This document shows positions 11,367-20,666 of a stretch of DNA of 64,000 nucleotides, piece after piece. Source of the stretch: Mycolicibacterium stellerae (GTDB lineage: Bacteria; Actinomycetota; Actinomycetes; Mycobacteriales; Mycobacteriaceae). Below the pieces are notes generated by a model. The model did not search any database. It saw nothing but the letters and a program-made list of their open reading frames with translations, and had not been told where the DNA came from. The translations under genes and the position numbers were made by a program. Location of the stretch: NCBI RefSeq assembly GCF_003719305.1, contig NZ_RARC01000002.1, positions 186,001 to 250,000 on the forward strand. The letters are read 5' to 3'. The first letter of the stretch is position 1, and each line of letters begins with the position of its first letter.

Positions 11367-14300
11367 TCAGCCCGCGGTTACCAGTTCTTGGCCGCGCATG
11401 CGCTGCGAGATCACCGCGGTGATGCCGTCGTCGCGCATCGTCACGCCGTAGAGCGCGTCGGCGACCTCCATCGTCGGCTTCTGGTGGGTGATGACGATCA
11501 ACTGCGAGCGTTCCCGCAGCTGCTCGAACAGCGAGATGAGGCGGCGCAGGTTGGCGTCGTCCAGTGCGGCTTCCACCTCGTCCATCACGTAGAACGGCGA
11601 CGGCCTGGCCCGGAAGATCGCCACCAGCATCGCGACCGCGGTCAACGACTTCTCGCCGCCCGACAGCAGCGACAGCCGCTTGATCTTCTTGCCGGGCGGG
11701 CGCGCCTCGACCTCGATGCCGGTGGTCAGCATGTCGTTGGGATCGGTGAGCAGCAGCCTGCCCTCACCGCCGGGGAACAATGTCGAGAACACTTGCGTGA
11801 ACTCGCGTTCCACGTCGACGAAGGCCTCCGTGAACACCTGCAGGATGCGGGTGTCGACGTCGGTGATGACGTCGAGCAGGTCCTTTCGCGCGCCCTTGAC
11901 GTCCTCCAGCTGGGTGGACAGGAAGTTGTAGCGCTCCTCGAGCGCGGCGAACTCCTCCAACGCCAGCGGGTTGACTCGTCCGAGCTCGTTGAGTTCGCGT
12001 TCGGCCTTCTTAGCCCGGCGTTCCTGGGTGGAGCGATCGAACGGCATCGGGGCGGGCGCGGTGACCTGCTCGCCGCGTTCGCGGGCTTGTTCGTATTCGG
12101 CCATCTCCAGTTCCGACGGCGGCAGCGCCACGTCGGGTCCGTACTCGGCGATCAGGTCGTCGGTCGCCATTCCGAATTGGTCGAGCACCTGCTGCTCGAG
12201 CTGCTCGATCCGCAGCGCCGCTTGGGCTTTGGCGACCTCGTCGCGGTGCAGCGCCTCGGTGACCGCGGCGATTTTCGAGCTGAACTCGGCGACCTGCTCG
12301 CGCACCTTGGCCAGTGCGTCGATCCGTTGACGGCGCTCGGCGGCCACCGCGTCACGACGGCGCGATGCGACCCCGACCGTCGCGTGCAGACGCTGCGCGA
12401 GGACACGCCCCGAATCGGCGACCGCCGCCGCGACGGCCGCGGCGTGTTCGCGAGCCTCCCGCGCACGCTGGGCCCGCAGCCGAGCCTCCCGTTCGGCGGC
12501 CGCGGCACGACGTAGTGAATCCGCCCGCCCGCGAACGGCGTTCGCCCGCTCCTCGGCGGTACGAACCGTGAGTCGCGCCTCGACTTCGGCGGACCGGGCG
12601 GCCTCGGCGGCCGCGACGGTGACCTGCCGGTCGGTCGGTGCGGCGTCCATCAAGGGCGCCTGCTCGGCGTTGTGCAGCCGCTGCTCGAGTGCGGCCAGTT
12701 CCTCGACGGTCTGCACCCGACCGATCTCCAGCTCGTCACGCCGCCGGATCAGCCGCTGCCATTCGTCGTCGGCGGTGCGGGCGTCCTGGCCGAGCCTGCC
12801 CAGTTGCTCGTAGATCGCCGAGATCGCGGCGTCGGACTCGTTGAGCGCGGCCAACGCCTGCTCGGCGGCGTCCTGGCGGGCCTTCTGCTCGGCCAGCGCA
12901 CCGGACAGCGCGGCGCTCAGCTCGCCGGCCTGCTTTTCCGCGGCGGTCAGCTCGCCGCGGGCCTTCTCCACCTCGGAGGTGATCTCCAGGGTGCTGGGTT
13001 TGCGATCCGACCCGCCGCTGACCCAGCCCGCGCCGACGAGATCGCCGTCGGCGGTGACCGCACGCAGCTGCGGGCGCGCCGCCACCAGGTCGAGCGCCGC
13101 GGCCAGATCGCGCACCACCGCGACACCGGACAACATCGCGGTGAGCGCGCCGCGCAACCGCGACGGCATGTCCACCAGATCGGTCGCCCACAGCGCGCCT
13201 TCGGGCGGCAAGCCCGACTGCACGGTCGCCTCGACGGGCCAGTCGCCGAGCACGATCGCCGCGCGTCCCCCGTCGGACGCCTTGAGCGCGGCGACGGCCG
13301 AGCGGGCGGCACCGAAGCTCTCGGCGGCGACGGCGTCGGCCGCCGCACCCAGCACAGCCGCGATGGCCGCCTCGTAGCCGGGTCGCACCTTGACCAGATT
13401 GGCCACCGAGCCGAAAAGCCCTGCGCCGGAAAGGTTTCTCTGCAGCCACGCGGCGCCGTCTTTGCGGTCGAGGCCGACCGCAAGGGCGTCGATGCGGGCG
13501 CGCAGCGACGCGACGTGACGCTCTGCGCTTCGCTCCCCGGCCTGAAGCTCGGCGACGCGTTCGTCGGCGAGCCGCAGCGCTGTCACGCTGCGGTCGTGTT
13601 GCTCGTCGAGCCCGACCTCGCCCGCGTCGAGCTCACCGACGCGGCCCTGCACCGTCTCGAACTCGGCCTTGGCCAGCTGCGCGCGGGTGCCCGCCTCTTC
13701 GATGTTCTCGGTCAGCCGCGCGACGGTCTCGTCGATGGACTCCACGCGGGTGCGCATGGTGTCGACCTGGCCAGCCAGCCGGGCCAGCCCTTCGCGGCGG
13801 TCGGCCTCGGCGCGCACCGCCGCCAGGTGTGCGCGTTCGGCTTCAGCGGCGATGCGCTCACGTTCGGTCAGCTCGTCGCGGGCCGCGGTGAGCCGCTCGC
13901 GGGACTCACCCAGCTCGGCGAGCAGCTGCCGCTCGCGCGCGGCGATCTCGTCGGCCTCGGCCTCGAGTGCGTCGGGGTCCGCCCCGCTGGACGCCTCCTG
14001 CTCGGTTTCAAGGTGCTGGGCCCGTTCGCTGGCGATCCGGACCGTCGCGCTGACGCGTTCTGCCAGCGCGGACAACCGAAACCAGCTCTGCTGTGCGGCC
14101 TCGGCGCGCTCGCTCAGCCCGGCGACCGCCGATTCGTGGGTGTCGAGCTCAACGGTGGCGGCTTCCAGCCGGCTGGTCATCTCGTCGTGTTCGCGCCGCA
14201 GCGATGTCTCGGCCTGGTTGGTGTTGTTGAATTCGCCTCTGCGGGTGACCAGGTCGTCGGCTGCCAGCCGCAGCCGCGCGTCGCGCAGGTCGGCCTGGAT

Positions 14301-14951
14301 GGTCTGCGCGCGGCGCGCCATCTCGGCCTGCCTGCCCAGCGGCTTGAGCTGGCGGCGCAACTCGGTGGTGAGGTCGGTCAGCCGGGCCAGGTTCGCCGAC
14401 ATCGAGTCGAGCTTGCGGACCGCCTTCTCTTTGCGCTTGCGGTGCTTGAGGACACCTGCGGCCTCTTCGATGAATGCCCGCCGGTCCTCCGGGCGGGACT
14501 CGAGGATCTCCGAAAGCTTGCCCTGTCCGACGATGACGTGCATCTCGCGGCCGATGCCCGAGTCGCTGAGCAGTTCCTGCACATCCATCAAACGGCAACT
14601 GCTGCCGTTGATTTCGTATTCGCTGCCACCATCGCGGAACATCCGGCGGGTGATCGACACCTCGGAATACTCGATCGGCAGCGAATTGTCGGAGTTGTCG
14701 ATCGTGACGGTGACCTCGGCCCGGCCCAGCGGTGGCCGCGACGATGTGCCCGCGAAGATGACGTCTTCCATCTTGCCGCCGCGCAGGGTCTTGGCGCCCT
14801 GCTCGCCCATCACCCAGGTGAGCGCGTCGACCACGTTGGACTTGCCCGAACCGTTGGGTCCGACGACGCAGGTGATGCCCGGTTCGAAGCGCAGAGTCGT
14901 CGGCGAAGCAAAGGACTTGAAGCCCTTCAGCGTCAAACTCTTGAGGTGCAC
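11367..14951 (-). CDS. smc: Chromosome segregation protein SMC
   Basis: SMC is the condensin ATPase that organises and segregates the chromosome with ScpA/ScpB. Walker [10 protein letters not shown] lies at residues 31-39, followed by long coiled coils on either side of a hinge (about 510-660). The ABC signature LLSGGEKS and Walker [13 protein letters not shown] are near the C-terminus. Length is 1194 residues. The start is GTG 14951 ([10 protein letters not shown]), matching the family; an ATG four codons upstream lacks support. It follows acyP by 26 nt, an arrangement shared with M. tuberculosis Rv2922A-Rv2922c. Confidence 0.97.
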   Translation of the reverse strand: MHLKSLTLKGFKSFASPTTLRFEPGITCVVGPNGSGKSNVVDALTWVMGEQGAKTLRGGKMEDVIFAGTSSRPPLGRAEVTVTIDNSDNSLPIEYSEVSITRRMFRDGGSEYEINGSSCRLMDVQELLSDSGIGREMHVIVGQGKLSEILESRPEDRRAFIEEAAGVLKHRKRKEKAVRKLDSMSANLARLTDLTTELRRQLKPLGRQAEMARRAQTIQADLRDARLRLAADDLVTRRGEFNNTNQAETSLRREHDEMTSRLEAATVELDTHESAVAGLSERAEAAQQSWFRLSALAERVSATVRIASERAQHLETEQEASSGADPDALEAEADEIAARERQLLAELGESRERLTAARDELTERERIAAEAERAHLAAVRAEADRREGLARLAGQVDTMRTRVESIDETVARLTENIEEAGTRAQLAKAEFETVQGRVGELDAGEVGLDEQHDRSVTALRLADERVAELQAGERSAERHVASLRARIDALAVGLDRKDGAAWLQRNLSGAGLFGSVANLVKVRPGYEAAIAAVLGAAADAVAAESFGAARSAVAALKASDGGRAAIVLGDWPVEATVQSGLPPEGALWATDLVDMPSRLRGALTAMLSGVAVVRDLAAALDLVAARPQLRAVTADGDLVGAGWVSGGSDRKPSTLEITSEVEKARGELTAAEKQAGELSAALSGALAEQKARQDAAEQALAALNESDAAISAIYEQLGRLGQDARTADDEWQRLIRRRDELEIGRVQTVEELAALEQRLHNAEQAPLMDAAPTDRQVTVAAAEAARSAEVEARLTVRTAEERANAVRGRADSLRRAAAAEREARLRAQRAREAREHAAAVAAAVADSGRVLAQRLHATVGVASRRRDAVAAERRQRIDALAKVREQVAEFSSKIAAVTEALHRDEVAKAQAALRIEQLEQQVLDQFGMATDDLIAEYGPDVALPPSELEMAEYEQARERGEQVTAPAPMPFDRSTQERRAKKAERELNELGRVNPLALEEFAALEERYNFLSTQLEDVKGARKDLLDVITDVDTRILQVFTEAFVDVEREFTQVFSTLFPGGEGRLLLTDPNDMLTTGIEVEARPPGKKIKRLSLLSGGEKSLTAVAMLVAIFRARPSPFYVMDEVEAALDDANLRRLISLFEQLRERSQLIVITHQKPTMEVADALYGVTMRDDGITAVISQRMRGQELVTAG

Positions 14952-14977
14952 GATGGGCCACACTACAGCCGAGAAGG

Positions 14978-15262
14978 CTATCGCTCGGTGAAGCCCGCTA
15001 TCGCGTCGCCGACTTCAGACCAATCCGCGACGACTTTCTCGACGCGGCCCGGCGTGTTACCGCTTTCCAGCAGGTCAAGCAGGCGCTGGCAGTTGTCACG
15101 AGGCCCCTGCGCGACGACCTGTACGCGCCCGTCGGACCGATTCGACGCGTACCCCGTCAACCCCAGCTCCAGGGCTCGCGAGCGGGTCCACCACCTGAAC
15201 CCGACGCCCTGTACGTAGCCGTGCACCCATGCCGTCAGCCGAACGTCAGCTAACTCCTGCAC
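14978..15262 (-). CDS. acyP: Acylphosphatase
   Basis: This is a small (94 residues) enzyme that hydrolyses carboxyl-phosphate bonds. The motif [11 protein letters not shown] with its catalytic Arg and the later [11 protein letters not shown] with its catalytic Asn are both present. The start is uncertain: GTG 15262 or 15265, or TTG 15274, all overlap the end of the upstream OsmC-like gene, so translation is probably coupled. It lies directly upstream of smc. Confidence 0.9.
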   Translation of the reverse strand: MQELADVRLTAWVHGYVQGVGFRWWTRSRALELGLTGYASNRSDGRVQVVAQGPRDNCQRLLDLLESGNTPGRVEKVVADWSEVGDAIAGFTER

Positions 15263-15662
15263 CACTAACCCCAAATGTCACTTTGGTCCCGGATCTCAGG
15301 GTGCGGCCGACCGTGCACACCTGGTCGATCGCCCGCTCCACGACGGTGAGCACCCGCGCCACCTCGTCGTCCGACAGCCCGGACAGGTCGAGTTTCATCC
15401 GCTCGTCGAGGTGTGGGTAGCGCTCCTGGTCGCGGTCTGCCGCCCCGGACACCTCGATCGTCACCTGGTAGTCCTCGCCCAGCCTGCGTTGCAGTGGTGC
15501 GTCGCTGGCCATGCCGCTGCAGGCCGCGAGCGCGATCTTCATCAGCTCACCGGGGGTGAACACCCCCTCGACGTCCTCGTTGCCGACGAGCACCTGCGCG
15601 CCCCGGGTGCTGCGCCCGGTGTAGCGGCGCACGCCAGTGCGCTCAACCCAGAGTTCCGTCAT
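15246..15662 (-). CDS. OsmC/Ohr-family peroxidase-like protein (Rv2923c-like)
   Basis: This is a 138-residue OsmC-family protein. The family reduces organic hydroperoxides with two cysteines, here C48 (AACSG) and C116 (DQVCTVGR). ATG 15662 is chosen because AAGGGGAG lies just upstream. It overlaps acyP by 17 nt and heads the osmC-acyP-smc unit. The position matches Rv2923c. Confidence 0.88.
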   Translation of the reverse strand: MTELWVERTGVRRYTGRSTRGAQVLVGNEDVEGVFTPGELMKIALAACSGMASDAPLQRRLGEDYQVTIEVSGAADRDQERYPHLDERMKLDLSGLSDDEVARVLTVVERAIDQVCTVGRTLRSGTKVTFGVSGAGVS

Positions 15663-15708
15663 GACTCCCCTTGCCGCGCGAACGTGCGCAGTTGGCCGCA
15701 ATTTCGCG

Positions 15709-15729
15709 GCGTGTCGTGTGCAAACACGC
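15709..15729. repeat. Short hairpin in the fpg-osmC intergenic space
   Basis: GCGTGT and ACACGC arms enclose a 9-nt loop in the 84-bp space between fpg and the OsmC-like gene. The flanking sequence (CAATTTCGCGG) resembles the other intergenic palindromes in this window. It may be a terminator for fpg. Confidence 0.35.
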
Positions 15730-15746
15730 GCGCTCGCGGGGCGAGT

Positions 15747-16604
15747 CTAGTCCCGGCGGACGCGCGGTCTTGGTTGGCACCGTGGGCAGTAGAACGACGA
15801 CCTGTTCATGAACTTCTCCCTTCGCATCACCGCACCGCAGCGCCTGCATGGCTCACCCTCGCGTCCGTAGGCGTCAAGCGATCGCTCGAAGTACCCGGAT
15901 TCGCCGTTGACGTTGACGTACAGCGAGTCGAACGACGTGCCGCCGTGGCCAAGCGCATCGGTCATCACCTCCGTTGCGGCGTCCAGCAGCGCGCCGAGCT
16001 GCTTGCGGCTCAGCGACGACGCCAGCCTGGCTCCGTTGATCTTGACGCGCCACAGCGCCTCGTCGGCGTAGATGTTGCCGATGCCCGACACCACGGTCTG
16101 ATCGAGCAATTGGCGCTTGATCTCGGAATGCTTGCGCCGCAACACCGTAACGACGCCTTCACGGTCGAACTTCGGATCCAACGGGTCGCGGGCGATATGG
16201 GCGACGGGCACAGGAACGTCGGTGCCGTCGACGGTGACCACGTCGGTCAGCATCCACCCGCCGAACGTGCGCTGGTCGACGAAGCTCAGCGTGGTGCCGT
16301 CGTCGAGCAGGGCCGCGATCCGCAGGTGCCCCTCGTTGGGGACCGGTCCCAACAGCATCTGTCCGCTCATCCCGAGATGGACGACCAACGCGGAGTCGTC
16401 GTCAAGGGTGAGCCACAGATACTTGCCGCGGCGGCCGGTTCCGGTGATGCGCACGTTCAGCAGCCGCGCCGTCAGATCGACGGGTCCCGCCTCGTGACGG
16501 CGCACGGCGCGGGGATGGTGCACCCGCACGGCGGTGATGGTCTTGCCCGCCACATGTGCCTGCAGGCCCCGCCGAACGACCTCCACCTCGGGGAGTTCAG
16601 GCAT
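15747..16604 (-). CDS. fpg: Formamidopyrimidine-DNA glycosylase (MutM/Fpg)
   Basis: This is a base-excision repair enzyme that removes 8-oxoguanine and cleaves the abasic site. The catalytic N-terminus MPELPEVE (Pro2, Glu3) is present. The C-terminal zinc finger shows CRRCG and, after about 16 residues, CPRC. The length of 285 residues is normal. Its ATG lies inside the rnc coding end (8-nt overlap), as part of yceD-rnc-fpg. Confidence 0.96.
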   Translation of the reverse strand: MPELPEVEVVRRGLQAHVAGKTITAVRVHHPRAVRRHEAGPVDLTARLLNVRITGTGRRGKYLWLTLDDDSALVVHLGMSGQMLLGPVPNEGHLRIAALLDDGTTLSFVDQRTFGGWMLTDVVTVDGTDVPVPVAHIARDPLDPKFDREGVVTVLRRKHSEIKRQLLDQTVVSGIGNIYADEALWRVKINGARLASSLSRKQLGALLDAATEVMTDALGHGGTSFDSLYVNVNGESGYFERSLDAYGREGEPCRRCGAVMRREKFMNRSSFYCPRCQPRPRVRRD

Positions 16605-17301
16605 CGACGTTTGAGGCCGACAGCGCCGTCCATGCCGAGGCCGCGGCCTTCAACTCGGCTTCCTTCTTGGTGCGGCCCACGCCCCTGCCGTACTCGGTGT
16701 TCATCACGACGACCGTCGCGGTGAACTCCTTGTCGTGATCGGGTCCGGTCGCGGTCACCAAATAGGACGGCGCGCCCATGCCGCGCGCGGCGGCCAGCTC
16801 CTGCAGGCTGCTCTTCCAGTCCAGACCCGCACCGAGGGTCGGCGCGGTCTCGATCAGCGAGCGGAACAACCGCAGGATCACCTCGCGAGCACCCGATAGG
16901 CCATGCTCGAGATAGATTGCGCCAAGCAGGGATTCGACGCCGTCGGCCAGAATGCTCGACTTGCCTGCACCGCCGGAGTTCTCCTCTCCCTTGCCAAGCA
17001 GGAGGTAGGTGCCGAGCCCATCGTCCGTCAAGCCGCGACCGACGTCGGCCAACGCCTGGGTGTTGACGATGCTGGCGCGCAGCTTGGCCAGATCGCCCTC
17101 CGAGCGGTCGGGATGCCGGTGATAGAGCTCCTCGGTGATGGTCAGCCCGAGCACGGCGTCGCCGAGGAACTCGAGCCGTTCGTTGGTCGGCAGACCGCCG
17201 TTCTCGTAGGAATAGCTGCGGTGCGTGAGCGCCATGGTGAGCAGCTCGTCGGGCAGCTCGATCCCGAGCGCCTCGACCAGAGCGGCACGATCACCCGTCA
17301 C
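16597..17301 (-). CDS. rnc: Ribonuclease III
   Basis: This enzyme cleaves double-stranded RNA for rRNA and mRNA processing. The signature [11 protein letters not shown] lies at residues 40-50, with the Mg-binding Asp/Glu residues, and a dsRNA-binding domain fills the last 70 residues. Length is 234 residues. The start overlaps the upstream yceD-like gene by 4 nt (ATGA-type), indicating coupling. Confidence 0.96.
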   Translation of the reverse strand: MTGDRAALVEALGIELPDELLTMALTHRSYSYENGGLPTNERLEFLGDAVLGLTITEELYHRHPDRSEGDLAKLRASIVNTQALADVGRGLTDDGLGTYLLLGKGEENSGGAGKSSILADGVESLLGAIYLEHGLSGAREVILRLFRSLIETAPTLGAGLDWKSSLQELAAARGMGAPSYLVTATGPDHDKEFTATVVVMNTEYGRGVGRTKKEAELKAAASAWTALSASNVDA

Positions 17302-17852
17302 TTATCGTCGGTCTCCAGCATCGAGGAGAGCTTCGCCCAGCGCGGATCGATCTTCTCGTGATGGTGGCCGGGCTCCGCGGTCGCCATCGGGATGCCGCAA
17401 TCAGGGCACAGCCCTTGGCAATCCGGTCCGCACAGCGGCGAAAACGGCAGTGCCAGACCGACGGCGTCGATGACCGGCTGCTCGAGGTCGACGGAGTCGT
17501 TGACGACGTGTCCGACCTCGTCGGCGTCGGTGGTCGCCTCCGTCGCGCTGTCGGGGTAGGCGAAGAGCTCGGTGAGGTCTATCTCGACGTCCCCGGTGAC
17601 CGGCGTGAGGCAGCGCGCGCACTCCCCCGTCGTCGGCGCCGACATCGTCCCGGTGACCAGCGCGCCTTCCGACACCGACTCGATCCGCAGGTCGAGCTCG
17701 AGCGGTGCGCCCTCGGGGATCGCCGCCAGCTCGAGACCGATGCGCGCCGGGCTTGGCACCGTCTCCTGGAACGTCATCATCGAGCCCGGCCGCCGGCCCA
17801 GCCGGGCGATGTTGATGACGAGCGGCGAGCGGGAATTCCTGTGCGTCGCCAT
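17298..17852 (-). CDS. YceD/DUF177 family protein (Rv2926c-like)
   Basis: This is a 184-residue member of the DUF177 (YceD) family. Members are linked to rRNA or ribosome metabolism and often sit beside rpmF, which is not here. Visible features are CARC near residue 78 and a C-terminal cluster CGPDC and CPDCG that could bind zinc. It starts a unit with rnc and fpg. A TAGGAT hexamer 7 nt before the ATG suggests a leaderless transcript. Confidence 0.88.
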   Translation of the reverse strand: MATHRNSRSPLVINIARLGRRPGSMMTFQETVPSPARIGLELAAIPEGAPLELDLRIESVSEGALVTGTMSAPTTGECARCLTPVTGDVEIDLTELFAYPDSATEATTDADEVGHVVNDSVDLEQPVIDAVGLALPFSPLCGPDCQGLCPDCGIPMATAEPGHHHEKIDPRWAKLSSMLETDDK

Positions 17853-17859
17853 ACTGACG

Positions 17860-17865
17860 ATCCTA
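17860..17865 (-). promoter_or_regulatory. -10 element of the yceD-rnc-fpg unit
   Basis: Minus-strand TAGGAT followed by 7 nt and ATG; no ribosome binding site is visible, which fits a leaderless start. Confidence 0.5.
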
Positions 17866-17905
17866 CGACTCGTATTTGGCAGGCCCGCCGGCTATGCCGC
17901 GGTGG

Positions 17906-18643
17906 TTAGCGCGTGACGTAGTCGTGCGTACCTGCGGCGGTGCGCAACTGGTGGCGGCCGCGGCCGACCGAACGGATCGTTCCGTTGAGGAACTCCTCGA
18001 ACTCCGCGAGCTTGCTGTCGACGTAGATATCGCATTCGCCGCGCAGTCGGTCGGCCTCGGCATGGGCCGCATCGATGAGCCGGGTCGCCTCGGCGTTGGC
18101 GGACTGCACGGTCTCGGTCTGCGACACCAGACGCTGCTGCTCCTTGATGCCCTCCTGGACGGCCTTCTCGTAGGAGAGGTTGCCGTTCTCGATCAGGCGG
18201 TCCGCCTCGGCCTTCGCGCGGCCTGCGCTGGCTTCGTACTCACGCTTTGCCGTCGCGCTGATGCGGGCGGCTTCCTCGCGGGCTTCGCCCACCATTCGCT
18301 CGCTGTGCTGACGCGCCTCGGCGACCATGCGGTCGGCCTGCGCCTTGGCGTCTGCCAGCAGCCGGTCGGCCTCGGTACGGGCGTGGTTGAGCATCGAGTC
18401 GGCCTCGGCGCTGGCCGTCGCCACCATCGACCCGGAGTGCTCCCTGGCCTCGTTGAGCAGCTGGTCACGCGCGTCGAGCACGTCTTGTGCATCGTCGAGT
18501 TCGCCGGGGATGGCGTCCTTGATGTCGTCGATCAGCTCGAGCACGTCGCCGCGGGGCACCACACAGCCCGCCGTCATGGGAACTCCGCGCGCCTCTTCGA
18601 CGATCGCGCCAAGTTCGTCGAGAGCCTCAAATACTCGGTACAC
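17906..18643 (-). CDS. sepIVA: SepIVA-like septal coiled-coil protein (Rv2927c)
   Basis: This is a DivIVA-domain-like cytoplasmic protein. In mycobacteria the orthologue is essential for septation and polar growth. The 245-residue product is almost entirely coiled coil, with repeated heptads such as ARTEADRLLADAKAQADRM, after a conserved N-terminus YRVFEALDEL. GTG 18643 is chosen because GGAGGG lies 8 nt upstream and the start matches Rv2927c. In M. tuberculosis the PDIM/PGL locus begins directly after this gene; here the next gene rightwards is the hemerythrin-like one and then coaD. Confidence 0.92.
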   Translation of the reverse strand: MYRVFEALDELGAIVEEARGVPMTAGCVVPRGDVLELIDDIKDAIPGELDDAQDVLDARDQLLNEAREHSGSMVATASAEADSMLNHARTEADRLLADAKAQADRMVAEARQHSERMVGEAREEAARISATAKREYEASAGRAKAEADRLIENGNLSYEKAVQEGIKEQQRLVSQTETVQSANAEATRLIDAAHAEADRLRGECDIYVDSKLAEFEEFLNGTIRSVGRGRHQLRTAAGTHDYVTR

Positions 18644-18671
18644 GGCACACCCTCCAGGCGTAGTTGTTGTT

Positions 18672-18686
18672 ACCAGTGTGCCTGGT
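18672..18686. promoter_or_regulatory. Inverted repeat upstream of sepIVA
   Basis: ACCAG-N5-CTGGT lies 29 nt before the sepIVA start. It could be an operator or a leader hairpin. No regulator is identified. Confidence 0.3.
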
Positions 18687-18814
18687 GTTACCTCTGTGAC
18701 TACGCTATCGCCGCCGGTGTGTCGCCGGCCGACTTCCAGTGGCACCACCCAGGCCCGCCCTTATATCGGCCACATTATGTCAATACCGGCGCGATCGGCA
18801 TATCGAGCATGCAC

Positions 18815-18853
18815 AAAGACCGCCGCCGGAATTAGCTCCCGGGGGCGGTCTTT
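18815..18853 (-). terminator. Terminator of the hemerythrin-like gene
   Basis: The arms AAAGACCGCC and GGCGGTCTTT form a 10-bp stem, with more GC pairing inside. It starts 18 nt beyond the hemerythrin stop, and the minus-strand arm ends in CTTTG, a short T run. Confidence 0.75.
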
Positions 18854-18871
18854 GCCTGGTCAATGAATTCG

Positions 18872-19438
18872 TTACGCGATCGCGCTCTTAATCGCGTCGC
18901 GAGCGCGGTCGAGCATCGACGCGAATGGACCGACGGCGAAATTCAGCTTGGCCGATTCGACGCCGGCATGGGGGCGCGTCGGCGCAATTGCCTCGGCGGC
19001 CATCACGGCCTTGGCCATCCGGCCGAGGTCGTCGGCGTCCAATTCACGTTGTAACTTGCTGAACTCCTCGACCTCCTCGCGCTCGGCATGGTCGATCACC
19101 GCGCCGCGGAACAGCGTCAACTCGTCGAGGAACTCCTTGGAACTGATGTCCATCGCCTCGAGCGCCGATAGTTGTTCCTTGGCGTCGTGCTCCTCGATCA
19201 GACGAGCGTCGACGATGATGTCGCCGCCCTCGACTTCGTTGCGAACCCTGGGGTGGACGACCATTTCCTCGGCGGTCTCGTGCACCGCGAGGAGTTGACG
19301 CAGTTCGGTGAAGGCCTTTCGGCGCGCGTCGTCCGACGACGCCGAGAACACCTCCTCGAACATGTCCTTGATCAAGTTGTGCTGGTCTTTGAGAAATTTG
19401 ACGACGTCATCGGTCGACTGAACAAATGTTTGAACCAC
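18872..19438 (-). CDS. Hemerythrin-like HHE-domain protein
   Basis: The hemerythrin family carries a di-iron centre in a four-helix bundle and senses or handles O2, H2O2 or NO. The 188-residue product has ligands at the expected spacing: H20, H53, E57, H62, H84, H117 and E121. The last 50 residues are an extra tail of unknown role. The start codon is GTG with GGAG about 8 nt upstream. It is monocistronic, with its own terminator. M. smegmatis has a hemerythrin-like gene near coaD, and this is probably its orthologue. M. tuberculosis has the PDIM locus in this region instead. Confidence 0.88.
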   Translation of the reverse strand: MVQTFVQSTDDVVKFLKDQHNLIKDMFEEVFSASSDDARRKAFTELRQLLAVHETAEEMVVHPRVRNEVEGGDIIVDARLIEEHDAKEQLSALEAMDISSKEFLDELTLFRGAVIDHAEREEVEEFSKLQRELDADDLGRMAKAVMAAEAIAPTRPHAGVESAKLNFAVGPFASMLDRARDAIKSAIA

Positions 19439-19520
19439 GGCAATATCTCCGATTAATTCGGTGGGTTGGTCGGCGCAATGGGCTGTGCGCCACTGCCGTG
19501 GTTACCCGACTCGCGCTCAA

Positions 19521-19997
19521 CTAACCCTTGAGCTTGGCCTGCAGCCGTCGGTTCACCGGCTCGGGCAACAACTCAGACACGTCCCCGCCCATCGAAGCCA
19601 CCTCTTTGGCCAGCGACGACGACACGAAGGAGTACTTCGGCGCGGTGGTGACGAAGAACGTGTCCACACCGGCGATGTGCTTGTTCATCTGGGCCATCTG
19701 CAACTCGTATTCGAAGTCGGTGCCGGTGCGCAGCCCCTTGACGATCGCTGTCAACCCGCGGGTCTTCACGAAGTCGACTACCAGACCCTGGCCCGATTCG
19801 ACCCGGAGGTTGGGCAGGTGCACCGTCGACTCCTCGATCATCGCAATGCGTTCGGCGAGATCGAACATGCCCGTCTTGTTGGGGTTGACCAGCACAGCCA
19901 CCACCACCTCGTCGAACTGGGCGGCCGCGCGCTCAAAAACGTCGACATGGCCGAGGGTCACCGGGTCGAAAGATCCCGGACACACCGCGCCGCTCAT
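19521..19997 (-). CDS. coaD: Phosphopantetheine adenylyltransferase
   Basis: This enzyme catalyses the penultimate step of coenzyme A synthesis (4'-phosphopantetheine + ATP to dephospho-CoA). The nucleotidyltransferase motif [10 protein letters not shown] with T14/H17 is present, as is the SSSLAKE loop. Length is 158 residues. A TAGCGT hexamer lies 8 nt before the ATG, suggesting an own leaderless promoter, although rsmD precedes it on the same strand. Confidence 0.97.
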   Translation of the reverse strand: MSGAVCPGSFDPVTLGHVDVFERAAAQFDEVVVAVLVNPNKTGMFDLAERIAMIEESTVHLPNLRVESGQGLVVDFVKTRGLTAIVKGLRTGTDFEYELQMAQMNKHIAGVDTFFVTTAPKYSFVSSSLAKEVASMGGDVSELLPEPVNRRLQAKLKG

Positions 19998-20005
19998 GGA
20001 TGACG

Positions 20006-20011
20006 ACGCTA
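20006..20011 (-). promoter_or_regulatory. -10 element of coaD
   Basis: Minus-strand TAGCGT followed by 8 nt and the coaD ATG; no ribosome binding site is seen. Confidence 0.45.
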
Positions 20012-20035
20012 TCAGGGCAGCTCAGGTCACGTTCG

Positions 20036-20120
20036 GAGCCGCGCTGGCGGCGACATCGAGTTAACGAGCCGCGCTGGCGGCGACATCGAGTTAACGAGCC
20101 GCGCTGGCGGCGACATCGAG
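20036..20120. repeat. Three-copy 30-bp tandem repeat made from the rsmD 3' end
   Basis: Copies begin at 20036, 20066 and 20096. The 25-bp cores are identical, and the 5-nt spacer is TTAAC. Read on the minus strand each core encodes LDVAASAAR, and with the spacer reproduces the stop TAA. Only the copy at 20096-20120 is translated as part of rsmD; the other two lie behind the stop. Confidence 0.95.
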
Positions 20121-20666
20121 AACCGCCATCTCGAGTCGGGTGTCGCCGTAGCGGCGGGCCCGCCATGGCTGCCAGCCGTCCGGCCAGGTCAGTTCAGGCC
20201 CGGACGCGGCGCGTTCGACAACGACGACGCTGCCTTCGGTCGTCCAGCCGCGACCGGTCAGCGCGATCAGCATCTCGTTCACCTCGGCCTCCCCCACCTC
20301 GTAGGGCGGATCGGCGAGCACGAGTTGGGCAGCCGTCTCGGTGCCCGCCGCCAGCACCGACGCGACGGTACCGCGGCGCAGCGTGGCGCCCGTGACCCCG
20401 AGGGTGTTGATGTTCTTGTCGATCACCGCCGCGGCCCGCTGGTCGGATTCGACGAACGTCGCGGTGGCCGCGCCGCGCGACAGCGCCTCGAGGCCCAGCG
20501 CACCGGAGCCGGCATACAGATCGAGCACCGACACGCCGTGCAGGTCCATGCGGGCGGCCAGCACGTTGAACAGCGACTCTCGCACCCGGTCGGTCGTCGG
20601 GCGGGTGCCCTGTGCGGGCACCGCGATGCGCCGCCCACCAAGGGTGCCTGCGACGATGCGGGTCAG
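20091..20666 (-). CDS. rsmD: 16S rRNA (guanine966-N2)-methyltransferase RsmD
   Basis: This SAM-dependent enzyme methylates G966 of 16S rRNA. The 191-residue product has the N-terminal [12 protein letters not shown] segment, the SAM motif [11 protein letters not shown] and the catalytic motif ADPPYE. The start is problematic. The family N-terminus must begin near 20666, and the only codon there is CTG, overlapping the pyruvate carboxylase stop as CTGA. The first conventional start (GTG 20621) would remove the first beta strand. The 3' end is embedded in a tandem repeat. Confidence 0.88.
   Translation of the reverse strand: MTRIVAGTLGGRRIAVPAQGTRPTTDRVRESLFNVLAARMDLHGVSVLDLYAGSGALGLEALSRGAATATFVESDQRAAAVIDKNINTLGVTGATLRRGTVASVLAAGTETAAQLVLADPPYEVGEAEVNEMLIALTGRGWTTEGSVVVVERAASGPELTWPDGWQPWRARRYGDTRLEMAVLDVAASAAR

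Noticed and set aside
12672..15218. Very long open frame on the plus strand across smc and acyP
   Set aside because: It is antisense to smc, whose domains and motifs are complete. Long opposite-strand frames are expected in GC-rich DNA.
19421..19440. AAACATTTGTTC resembles a LexA/SOS box at the start of the hemerythrin-like gene
   Set aside because: Outer bases do not match the mycobacterial consensus (TCGAAC-N4-GTTCGA), and it lies within codons 2-6.
20036..20120. Short CRISPR-like array
   Set aside because: The spacers are identical 5-nt TTAAC runs and the unit is coding rsmD sequence, so it is a tandem duplication.
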